Below are positions 1-5,016 of a stretch of DNA of 5,245 nt, one piece after another. Under the pieces are notes generated by a model that was not told the origin of the DNA, searched no databases, and saw only the letters and a list, made by a program, of their open reading frames with translations. Each line of letters opens with the position of its first letter. The stretch's first letter is position 1. The stretch spans positions 1 through 5,245 of the forward strand of contig DASSHC010000047.1 of NCBI GenBank assembly GCA_035693105.1, in the 5' to 3' direction. The stretch is from DASSHC01 sp035693105. Its GTDB lineage: Bacteria > Chloroflexota > Chloroflexia > Thermomicrobiales > Thermomicrobiaceae. Position numbers and translations under genes: made by a program.

Positions 1-387
1 CGCCCAACGAATGTCGAGGGCGCGCGCCGACAGTTCGTAGCGGATGGAGTAATACCCGTAGAGCAGGAAGAGGACTACCAGGAAGGCGATCAGACCAATG
101 GCCAGCAGCACCAGGGGGAGCGGCCGGCCGAGCGGCAGCGAGAGCCAGCCAAGGAGCCCGGCAAGCCCCAGAACCAGCACGAGCAGGCAGACGACGGCGA
201 GCAGCAGCCCGATCGGGCCGCCTGGAGAGCCGGACGCGCGCCAGCCGCCCTGGGGCCCCCGCCAACCGTTGCTGGCTACTTCGAGTTCCCGAGGCTCAAC
301 CTCGGAACCCGTTTGCCCCGTGTCGTGCGAGGTATCTATCCGTGCGCCCCTACTCTCTGATTCCCGCTCACGCCACCGGTCGTGCAA
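1..387 (-). CDS. Membrane protein with probable bacterial PH domain, N-terminal part (runs off left edge)
   Basis: The minus strand is open from the left edge up through this region. About 129 residues are visible if the TTG at 387-385 is the start. The first ~55 residues are hydrophilic. Two hydrophobic helices follow (around nt 210-140 and nt 120-60, the second containing LVLLAIGLIAFLVVLFLLYG), joined by a short GRP turn. After them comes YYSIRYELSARALDIRWA, which resembles the first strands of bacterial PH domains (bPH_5-like) placed behind a two-helix hairpin. Codons in the helices and PH part are strongly GC3-biased, supporting real coding. The start is uncertain: there is no ATG in frame and no clear ribosome binding site. 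TTG at 432 overlaps the hairpin at 431-470, and GTG at 180 would cut into the first helix. It lies downstream of the isomerase gene on the same strand, probably as a separate unit. The substrate or role is unknown. Confidence 0.72.
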   Translation of the reverse strand, partial: MHDRWRERESESRGARIDTSHDTGQTGSEVEPRELEVASNGWRGPQGGWRASGSPGGPIGLLLAVVCLLVLVLGLAGLLGWLSLPLGRPLPLVLLAIGLIAFLVVLFLLYGYYSIRYELSARALDIRWA

Positions 388-430
388 GCCAAGTGTCGCA
401 AATCGACGACGTCGGCGCGAGATATCGGCC

Positions 431-470
431 AACGACGCCCGCGAGCCGTGGACGACTCGCGGACGCCGCT
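431..470 (-). terminator. Long hairpin after the isomerase gene; probable transcription terminator without a U-tract
   Basis: Read as minus-strand RNA, 470-456 pairs with 445-431 over 15 contiguous pairs, three of them G-U, around a 10-base loop. It begins 27 bases after the isomerase stop codon. The three wobble pairs become C-A mismatches in the plus-strand transcript, so the fold is specific to the strand that transcribes the isomerase. No run of U follows (the sequence goes on as GGCCGATATC). It may therefore be a non-canonical terminator or a 3'-end stabilising hairpin. Confidence 0.5.
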
Positions 471-496
471 CGCCGCTGCTGACTGCGTCTACCGAC

Positions 497-1945
497 CTAG
501 CCGGCCGGTGTCGCTGCACCGCCGGTGGGCGTGCCGGCGGGCGCTGGCGTTTCGGTCGGCGGCGGTGGCGCGCTGACCGGCGGGCTGAAGGTGTTCGAGG
601 TGTTCTGGCTGTTCGACGCCGGCATCGGCTGGCTGATATTCCACTCGACGTGCGACGCCTTTTTCTCGGTGTCGATCCAGTTCTGGAACGCCTGCGAGCG
701 TAACTGCGACAGGAGATCGGGCAACACCGGCCGATCCGGATCGCGCTCGAGCACCTTGATGATGTGCCAGCCGAACTGGGTCTGGACCGGAGCGCTGACC
801 TCGCCGGGCTTGAGGTTGAAGGCAGCGGCGTCGAACTCGGGCACCATCACGCCGCGCGGGAACCAGCCCAAATCGCCGCCATTGGGCGCCGTGGCGGTAT
901 CGGTGCTCTTCTCCTTGGCGACCTCCTCGAAGGGCTTGCTCTTCAGCTCCTGCTCGATCTGGTTTGCCTCGTCCTGCGTCTTGACCAGAATGTGCTCGGC
1001 GTGGATCTCCTCTTGCCGGGGAGCGACCTTCAGGCCCAGGGAGTCGGAAGCCTTCTGCCGCGCCAGATCGGGCTTGAGAATCAGGCTGCGGAAGTCATCC
1101 ATGCTCATCCCGGCCTGGGTGAGCACCGCATGCTCGAAACTCTTCATGTTGGCGGTCGCCGTCGCCTCAGCATCGCCCGGCGACACGGTCGGGCTCGGCG
1201 AGGCCTCGGGCGTCCCCGCCGCGGGGCTGGCTGCCGCCGCCGGCGCGGGCGTCGCCGCCGATTCAGGCGTCGCGGCAACTGCCGCCGGGTTGGCGGCTGG
1301 GGTTGCCCCCGGCGTCGCACCCGGCGTCGCGTTCGCGGCCGCAGCCGCGCTGGCCTGCGCCTGAGCGGTCGCCGTTGCCCAGGCAGCCGCCGTCGGGTCG
1401 ATCGGCGGGGTGGGGGTCGGCGAGCCGAGCGAGACGCCGGAGAACTGTTCGGTAACGTACTGATCCATCTCTTGCGGCGTGATGGTGATGCCGAGCTCGT
1501 TCAAGTGCTGCAGGATGACCCGATCATCGACCATCTGGCTGAGCGTCGAGGCGACCGGCGCGTCCTGCTCGACGGTCTGCAGCTCCTGACGGGCCTGATC
1601 GGCCAGTTGCTGATACTGCTGGGCGTTCTGCCCTTGCGCGTACTGCGCGAACTGGGTGTACTGATTGATCTGATTGATCAACTCGTATTTGCGGTATTTC
1701 CAGTACGCGGAGCGGCTGATCTTGGAGCCGTTGACCGCCGCCAGGGATTGGTTGGGCAGGTAGAGGTACTGATAGATCGCGCCCCCGGCCAGGAGCGCCA
1801 CTACCAGAATGCCCGAGGCGATGATGCCGAAGATCACGAAGCGACGCTGTCGCTCCTCGCGCTGCCGGCGCGAGAGCCGCCGGCCGGCCGTCGCTGAAGC
1901 CGGCGGACGGAAGCGGTCGCGCAAAGTGCGCACACGATCGATCAT
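497..1945 (-). CDS. Membrane-anchored parvulin-type peptidyl-prolyl cis-trans isomerase (SurA/PrsA-like)
   Basis: The 482-residue protein would catalyse cis-trans isomerisation of X-Pro bonds outside the cytoplasmic membrane, aiding folding of exported proteins. A basic N-terminus (1-35) precedes one membrane helix (about 36-57, FVIFGIIASGILVVALLAGG), giving an anchored protein with an external body. A Gln/Tyr-rich SurA-N-like chaperone segment follows (about 66-172 and 267-305), interrupted by an Ala/Thr/Pro linker (175-266). The rotamase domain is at about 312-400. It has the family landmarks HAEHILVKT (His318), NGGDLGWF (Asp358), MVPEF and FGWHIIKV (His394). The last ~45 residues are a Ser/Pro/Thr tail. 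The ATG at 1945 is chosen because it leaves a normal positive-inside N-terminus; no strong ribosome binding site precedes it. The gene lies 97 bases after rpsR with a hairpin between, so it may be read through from that operon or have its own promoter. The family call is firm; substrates cannot be told. Confidence 0.9.
   Translation of the reverse strand: MIDRVRTLRDRFRPPASATAGRRLSRRQREERQRRFVIFGIIASGILVVALLAGGAIYQYLYLPNQSLAAVNGSKISRSAYWKYRKYELINQINQYTQFAQYAQGQNAQQYQQLADQARQELQTVEQDAPVASTLSQMVDDRVILQHLNELGITITPQEMDQYVTEQFSGVSLGSPTPTPPIDPTAAAWATATAQAQASAAAAANATPGATPGATPAANPAAVAATPESAATPAPAAAASPAAGTPEASPSPTVSPGDAEATATANMKSFEHAVLTQAGMSMDDFRSLILKPDLARQKASDSLGLKVAPRQEEIHAEHILVKTQDEANQIEQELKSKPFEEVAKEKSTDTATAPNGGDLGWFPRGVMVPEFDAAAFNLKPGEVSAPVQTQFGWHIIKVLERDPDRPVLPDLLSQLRSQAFQNWIDTEKKASHVEWNISQPMPASNSQNTSNTFSPPVSAPPPPTETPAPAGTPTGGAATPAG
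1148..1423 (-). repeat. Low-complexity Ala/Thr/Pro linker coded inside the isomerase gene
   Basis: This segment codes for residues 175-266 of the isomerase, made almost entirely of Ala, Thr, Pro, Ser and Gly. It includes short tandem units such as TPGATPGATP, coded by near-identical 12-base repeats around 1305-1330. It falls between two helical parts of the chaperone segment and is likely a flexible extracytoplasmic linker. Slippage between the repeats could vary its length between strains. Confidence 0.8.
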
Positions 1946-2003
1946 GCTACTGCTTTCGTCTCAAGCCGCATGTAAGGCACGTAGGAAAGGCAGGCCGCGC
2001 CCG

Positions 2004-2030
2004 GCCCCGCCCGGTCGGGCCGGACGGGGC
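2004..2030 (-). terminator. GC-rich hairpin between rpsR and the isomerase gene; terminator or attenuator
   Basis: In minus-strand RNA, 2030-2020 pairs with 2014-2004 as an 11-bp stem with one G-U pair and a five-base loop (CCCGA). It starts 17 bases after the rpsR stop codon. The wobble would be a C-A mismatch on the plus strand, so it fits a structure acting in the rpsR transcript. No U-run follows directly; only CCUUUCC appears about 20 bases later. It could end most transcripts of the ribosomal protein operon while letting some through to the isomerase. Confidence 0.5.
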
Positions 2031-2046
2031 GGTGACACGGGGCCGG

Positions 2047-2403
2047 CTACTGGGTGAACGGAAGCAGCCCAACGTGGCGCGCACGCTTGATCGCGACCGC
2101 CAGCGAGCGCTGGTGCTTGGCGCAGGTACCCGTCTGCCGGCGCGGCTCGATCTTGCCGCGGTCGGAGATGTAGCGGCGCAAGCGGCCGAAGTCCTTGTAG
2201 TCCACCTGCTCGATGTGGTCCATGCAGAAATGACAGACCTTGCGCCGCGGGTAGTAGCGGCCACCACCGCCACCGCCACCGAAGCGCCGCCGCGGCCGCT
2301 CACCCCCCGGGCGGTCGCCGCCCGGGCGCTCGCCGCGCTCCGGACGATCGGAGCGGTCGGAGCGCTCAGGACGCGCGGTCATCTCTCGTCGTTCCTCAGA
2401 CAC
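2047..2403 (-). CDS. rpsR: 30S ribosomal protein bS18, cysteine-containing form with long N-terminal extension
   Basis: The protein has 118 residues. The S18 core spans about 52-118, with conserved stretches DYKDFGRLRRYISDRGKI, PRRQTGTCAKHQR and AIKRARHVGLLPF. It pairs with S6 and binds the central domain of 16S rRNA in the small subunit platform. Cys57, Cys60, Cys94 and His97 (CHFC and CAKH) match the zinc-ligand set of the 'C+' type of S18. The first ~50 residues are an added Arg/Glu/Asp/Gly/Pro-rich segment (RPERSDRSDRPERGERPGG) ending in seven Gly; typical S18 proteins are about 70-90 residues. The GTG start at 2403 is chosen for the strong AGGAGG five bases ahead; an ATG at codon 8 (2382) is less well placed. 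It lies 35 bases after ssb, probably in the same transcript as rpsF and ssb. Confidence 0.96.
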   Translation of the reverse strand: MSEERREMTARPERSDRSDRPERGERPGGDRPGGERPRRRFGGGGGGGRYYPRRKVCHFCMDHIEQVDYKDFGRLRRYISDRGKIEPRRQTGTCAKHQRSLAVAIKRARHVGLLPFTQ

Positions 2404-2408
2404 GTATT

Positions 2409-2414
2409 CCTCCT
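2409..2414 (-). promoter_or_regulatory. Ribosome binding site of rpsR
   Basis: AGGAGG on the minus strand sits five bases before the GTG at 2403. It is the strongest such site in the operon and favours the GTG over the ATG seven codons later. Confidence 0.8.
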
Positions 2415-2438
2415 CGTTTCGCTCGACGCGCTCGCGTC

Positions 2439-2858
2439 TTAGAACGGGACGTCGTCGAACTCGTCCTTCTCAAACTCTTTTTCGTCGCTCGGCTCGCGAC
2501 CACCGCCGCTACCGGTTGATTCCATGCGCGGACCAAGCATCTGCAGATCGTTGGCGACCACCTCGACCGCGGTTCGTTCCTGCCCCTCGCGGTCCGTGTA
2601 GCGCCGGATCTGCAGTCGCCCTTCGACGTAGACCTGGCGGCCCTTCGTCACGTACTGATCGACGATCTCGGCCAGCCGATCCCAGGCAATTATGCGGAAC
2701 CAGTCGGTCTCGTCCGCCGCCTCGCCCTCCGCGCCGCGCCGACGTCGATTCACCGCGAGGGAGAACTCCGTGACCGGCTTGCCGCTCGGGGTATAGCGCA
2801 TCTCGGGCTCTCTCCCGACATGGCCGATCAGCATGATCTTGTTCAGGCCTCGAGACAT
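2439..2858 (-). CDS. ssb: Single-stranded DNA-binding protein
   Basis: This 139-residue SSB coats single-stranded DNA during replication, repair and recombination. The OB fold covers about 1-110: MSRGLNKIMLIGHVGREPEMR at the start, the aromatic pair Trp53 and Trp59 (DWFRIIAWDRLAEI), then YVTKGRQVYVEGRLQIRRY. A short Gly/Ser/Glu linker (about 112-128) leads to the acidic tail ending DEFDDVPF. That tail is the conserved tip by which SSB recruits partner proteins, here with Val where many have Ile. The length is shorter than the ~175 residues of E. coli SSB because of the brief linker. The ATG at 2858 is preceded by AGGAG at 2866-2870, seven bases away. Upstream in-frame codons, read opposite the rpsF tail, are not part of the gene. 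It lies between rpsF and rpsR, the usual bacterial order. Confidence is high. Confidence 0.97.
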   Translation of the reverse strand: MSRGLNKIMLIGHVGREPEMRYTPSGKPVTEFSLAVNRRRRGAEGEAADETDWFRIIAWDRLAEIVDQYVTKGRQVYVEGRLQIRRYTDREGQERTAVEVVANDLQMLGPRMESTGSGGGREPSDEKEFEKDEFDDVPF

Positions 2859-2898
2859 CGCGCTACTCCTCTCGCTCGCCGACCAACCGCGCACGTTT

Positions 2899-3378
2899 TC
2901 AGCTGGGTTCCCCTGGTTCGGTCTCAGCCGGCGGTTCTGCTGCAGGCTCGGCCTCAACGGGCGCGGGCTGCGCCTGTACCTGGGCCTCTGCCTGCGCCTC
3001 CTCGGGATTGGCCTCCGCCGTCTCGGCAGCCTGCTCCGCCTCGGTCTCAGGCTCCTCCGGCGCGGTGTCCTGACGGACGAACAGGTAACGAATGACGCGC
3101 TCGTCGAGTTGCAACTCGCGCTCGATGGCGCGCACGGCCCCCGGCGGGGCATTGAAGCGATAGAGCACGTAGGTTGCGTCGCGGAAGCGCCCGATCGGGT
3201 AGGCCAGCCGCCGCCGGCCCCAGGGGGTGTCGCGCTTGAGGAACGTGATCTGCGCGCCGCTGCCGGTAAGAGCGCCGTTGATTTGCTCGACCTCCGCGGT
3301 GAGCGCCTCGTCGGCAAGTTCCGGCATGATCAACACCATGAGTTCGTAGGGACGAGGTATGGAGCGATACTCTCGCAA
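2899..3378 (-). CDS. rpsF: 30S ribosomal protein bS6 with acidic C-terminal tail
   Basis: The 159-residue protein binds S18 and 16S rRNA in the 30S platform. The S6 fold spans about 10-103: PYELMVLIMPEL (first strand), the Lys/Arg-rich stretch FLKRDTPWGRRRLAYPIGRF, then ATYVLYRFNAPPGAV and LDERVIRYLFVRQ. Residues 104-159 form an added tail with 16 Glu and no Lys or Arg, rich in Ala, Pro and Gln; E. coli S6 also has an acidic but shorter tail. The start is taken as TTG at 3378, giving LREYRSIPRPYEL. It has AAGGGG (3390-3385) six bases ahead and gives a normal-length S6 N-terminus. The open frame continues upstream to 3522, but that part matches no S6 and covers the leader. It is first in the operon, with ssb following after 40 bases. 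Translation is probably controlled by the leader structure that includes this start codon. Confidence 0.94.
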   Translation of the reverse strand: MREYRSIPRPYELMVLIMPELADEALTAEVEQINGALTGSGAQITFLKRDTPWGRRRLAYPIGRFRDATYVLYRFNAPPGAVRAIERELQLDERVIRYLFVRQDTAPEEPETEAEQAAETAEANPEEAQAEAQVQAQPAPVEAEPAAEPPAETEPGEPS

Positions 3379-3428
3379 CGATTTCCCCTTCCATCGGGAA
3401 CGCGCTGGTTTCGCCGCGGATCGTTGCG
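3374..3428 (-). promoter_or_regulatory. Structured rpsF leader RNA; candidate S6:S18 complex-binding autoregulatory motif
   Basis: In the minus-strand transcript, CGCAACGAU (3428-3420) pairs perfectly with AUCGUUGCG (3382-3374), a 9-bp stem whose second strand contains the UUG start codon of rpsF. Directly after the first strand comes CCG (3419-3417). Two smaller hairpins can form inside: CGCG/CGCG (3418-3415 with 3404-3401), whose first strand uses the C and G of that CCG, and UUCCC/GGGAA (3400-3396 with 3387-3383). The latter buries part of the AAGGGG ribosome binding site. The published S6:S18 leader motif is a CCG in a bulge flanked by a stem and a hairpin, next to rpsF, mimicking the 16S rRNA site. 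The elements seen here fit that description, but the exact bulge geometry has not been checked against the covariance model. Confidence 0.6.
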
Positions 3429-3461
3429 CACCGCGTGAGACATCAGCGCAGAAAGGACAAT

Positions 3462-3480
3462 CCCGGGCAAGCGCCCGTGG
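3462..3480 (-). promoter_or_regulatory. Small hairpin in the rpsF leader
   Basis: Minus-strand RNA CGGGC (3477-3473) pairs with GCCCG (3468-3464) around a GCUU loop. Two more G-C pairs form beyond a bulged A (3480-3479 with 3463-3462). It lies about 25 bases after the expected transcription start and about 35 bases before the larger fold at the rpsF start. It may stabilise the 5' end; no U-run follows, so it is not a clear attenuator. Confidence 0.35.
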
Positions 3481-3512
3481 GCTCCGGCCTGTCGTTTGCC
3501 GGGAACCAGCAA

Positions 3513-3542
3513 AGTATATCACCGGCGTTCAGCTTGGCTCAA
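3513..3542 (-). promoter_or_regulatory. Probable sigma-70-type promoter of the rpsF-ssb-rpsR operon
   Basis: On the minus strand, TTGAGC (3542-3537) and TATACT (3518-3513) are spaced by 18 bases. They match the -35 consensus at four of six positions and the -10 consensus at five of six. Transcription would start near 3506, giving a leader of about 130 bases before the rpsF start. This AT-richer island stands out against the GC-rich surroundings and lies where a divergent promoter is expected. Confidence 0.55.
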
Positions 3543-3567
3543 TCGTGCATTTCGGAGCGGGTGGTGC

Positions 3568-3572
3568 GGAGG
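3568..3572 (+). promoter_or_regulatory. Ribosome binding site of the glycosyltransferase gene
   Basis: GGAGG lies six bases before the ATG at 3579. It decides the start, because the reading frame stays open upstream to at least 3435 with other possible starts (GTG at 3561 and 3564). Confidence 0.8.
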
Positions 3573-3578
3573 TCCGCG

Positions 3579-4898
3579 ATGACTAGCAGGCCGGTGCGCG
3601 ACGGCGCGCGGCTCCGTCTGGCGCTGATCGCCGGAACGGTACGCCCGGAGCGTTGCGGGGTGTCGCACTACACCATCCGGCTGGCGCAGGGTCTGCGCGC
3701 CGCCGGGTTGGACGCCACCATCGTGACGACACACGCCGCCGCCCGGGCATTGCCCGCGGGACTGGCCGTCGGCGCGCTCGATCGCTGGGGCCTGCGCGCG
3801 CTTCCGGCACTCGCCCGGGCCGTGCGCTTTCTGCACCCCGATCTCGTCCACGTGCAATACGCGCCCGCCAGCTATCGCTTCCATCGAGCGATCGCGCTGC
3901 TCCCGATCGCGCTCGCACTCAGCGGCTGGCACGGCCCGCTGATCACGACGGCACACGAGTACGGCGGCTGGGCTTGGGAGCCCGCGCTCGTCCCCACGTC
4001 GCTGCGGCGCCGCCTGGTCGGCCTCGGCGCTCGTCACGGCTGGTGGGATCGTGAGTCGGGGCTCCTGATGAGCCACAGCCAGGCGATTGTCATCTCCAAC
4101 GCGACCGCCCTGGCGTCGCTCGAAGCCTGGCTGCCGGGTGCGCGCGAGCGCGCCTGCGAGATCCCGCTCTGCGCCAACATCGACGTCGCGCCGATCGCGC
4201 GCGACCAGGCGCGCGCCGACCTGCGGCAACGCTTCGGCTGGCCCGACGGTTGCCCGGTGCTCGCGTTCTTCGGCTTTCTCCACCCGGTCAAGGGCCTGGA
4301 GACCTTGCTGGACGCGTTCGCCGTGCTGCGACGCGCGCACTCCCCGGCGCGGCTGCTGATCTTGGGCGGCACCGAGAGCCTGTCACTCCACGGCGACCAG
4401 GCCGCCGCCTACCTGGACGGCCTGCGAGCGGCGGCGCGCGCGGCGGGCATCGAGGACCGGCTGGTCTTCACCGGCTATCTCCCAGCGGAAGAGGCGTCGT
4501 GCCTGCTAGCGGGAGCGGATCTGGCGGTGCTCCCCTTCAACCACGGCGTCACGCTCAAGAGCGGTTCGCTCTTAGCCCTGCTCGCGCACGGCCTCCCGGT
4601 CGTCGCCAGCGCGTCCGAGCCGCCCGAGCCGGTGCTGGCGGACGAGGGGCTAGCGCGCCTTGCCCCGCCGCGCGCCCCGGCAGCACTCGCCGCTGCCCTC
4701 GCCGCGCTACTGGGCGATCCAGCCCAGCGCGAGCGACTGGCCCGCGCCGGCAAGGCGTATGTCGCGCACCTGAACTGGCCGGCGACCGTCGAGCGACACC
4801 GCGCGCTCTACGCCCAGCTCATCGCGGCGCGGGCGGCCCCAATCTCCGGCGTACGTCCGCCGGTTCCGCGCGCATCGAAGCCGCGGGCGCTCGACTAG
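3579..4898 (+). CDS. Glycosyltransferase, GT4-like (GT-B fold)
   Basis: The 439-residue protein probably transfers a sugar from a nucleotide donor to a lipid or polysaccharide acceptor at the cytoplasmic face of the membrane. The N-terminal Rossmann half has LRLALIAGTVRPERCGVSHY (12-31), whose GVSHYTIRLAQGL resembles the acceptor-site loop of GT4 enzymes, then LHPDLVHVQYAP (about 85) and TTAHEYGG (about 125). The C-terminal half (about 225-425) has VLAFFGFLHPVKGLETLL (Lys238), LLILGGTE, LVFTGYLPAEEASCLLAGADLAVLPF and GSLLALLAHGLPVVAS. The usual E-x7-E donor-binding motif is not seen: the region reads FNHGVTLKSGS, with Asn/His where the first Glu normally lies. There is no signal peptide or membrane helix. 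The last ~20 residues are Pro/Arg-rich. The ATG start rests on GGAGG six bases ahead. It is divergent from rpsF, with no other sugar gene in view, so the pathway cannot be named. The fold is firm; donor and acceptor are unknown. Confidence 0.88.
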   Translation: MTSRPVRDGARLRLALIAGTVRPERCGVSHYTIRLAQGLRAAGLDATIVTTHAAARALPAGLAVGALDRWGLRALPALARAVRFLHPDLVHVQYAPASYRFHRAIALLPIALALSGWHGPLITTAHEYGGWAWEPALVPTSLRRRLVGLGARHGWWDRESGLLMSHSQAIVISNATALASLEAWLPGARERACEIPLCANIDVAPIARDQARADLRQRFGWPDGCPVLAFFGFLHPVKGLETLLDAFAVLRRAHSPARLLILGGTESLSLHGDQAAAYLDGLRAAARAAGIEDRLVFTGYLPAEEASCLLAGADLAVLPFNHGVTLKSGSLLALLAHGLPVVASASEPPEPVLADEGLARLAPPRAPAALAAALAALLGDPAQRERLARAGKAYVAHLNWPATVERHRALYAQLIAARAAPISGVRPPVPRASKPRALD

Positions 4899-4902
4899 CT
4901 CA

Positions 4903-4917
4903 CAGTACGATATACTG
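4903..4917 (+). promoter_or_regulatory. Possible promoter -10 element within a small palindrome, ahead of the response regulator
   Basis: TATACT (4911-4916) matches the -10 consensus at five of six positions and shares the octamer GATATACT with the proposed rpsF promoter. It lies inside the inverted repeat CAGTA-CGATA-TACTG, which could be a short operator. No good -35 is seen 16-18 bases upstream. A second AT-rich candidate, TAATAT (4974-4979), lies closer to the gene, also without a clear -35. Confidence 0.35.
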
Positions 4918-5002
4918 CGGGGCCAGGGGGACGGTTCGTATCGCGAGGGGTCGCAATGGTCCTAGTCTTGCGGTAATATCGCTCACGCTTTCGCTGGGAC
5001 AA

Positions 5003-5009
5003 GAAGGGA
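5003..5009 (+). promoter_or_regulatory. Ribosome binding site of the response regulator gene
   Basis: GAAGGGA lies seven bases before the GTG at 5017. It supports that GTG as start, with the protein beginning MGRILVADDD as in typical receiver domains. Confidence 0.65.
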
Positions 5010-5016
5010 TTGTCGA

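Noticed and set aside
525..1364. A second long plus-strand open frame (279 codons) over the isomerase gene
   Set aside because: It is another antisense shadow. Its Ala/Gly-rich end mirrors the Ala/Thr/Pro linker on the opposite strand.
764..1897. A 377-codon open frame on the plus strand opposite the isomerase gene
   Set aside because: Its Arg/Gly/Leu-rich translation has no recognisable domain. It is explained by the GC bias of the isomerase coding strand, which has a clear rotamase domain.
3330..3443. Small upstream reading frame (MSHAVRNDPRRN...) starting at an ATG in the rpsF leader and overlapping the rpsF start
   Set aside because: The ATG at 3443 has no convincing ribosome binding site, and the frame crosses the leader stem. 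It looks like chance, although translational coupling cannot be excluded from sequence alone.
3496..3520. Plus-strand promoter for the glycosyltransferase using TTGCCG and TATATC
   Set aside because: The spacer is only 13 bases, and no better pair was found between 3500 and 3565.
3435..3578. Extended N-terminus of the glycosyltransferase from upstream starts
   Set aside because: The segment does not resemble a glycosyltransferase N-terminus and overlaps the rpsF promoter region. GGAGG before the ATG at 3579 gives a clear start.
3519..4340. A 273-codon minus-strand open frame opposite the glycosyltransferase
   Set aside because: It is antisense to well-supported coding, has no recognisable domain and covers the divergent promoter region.
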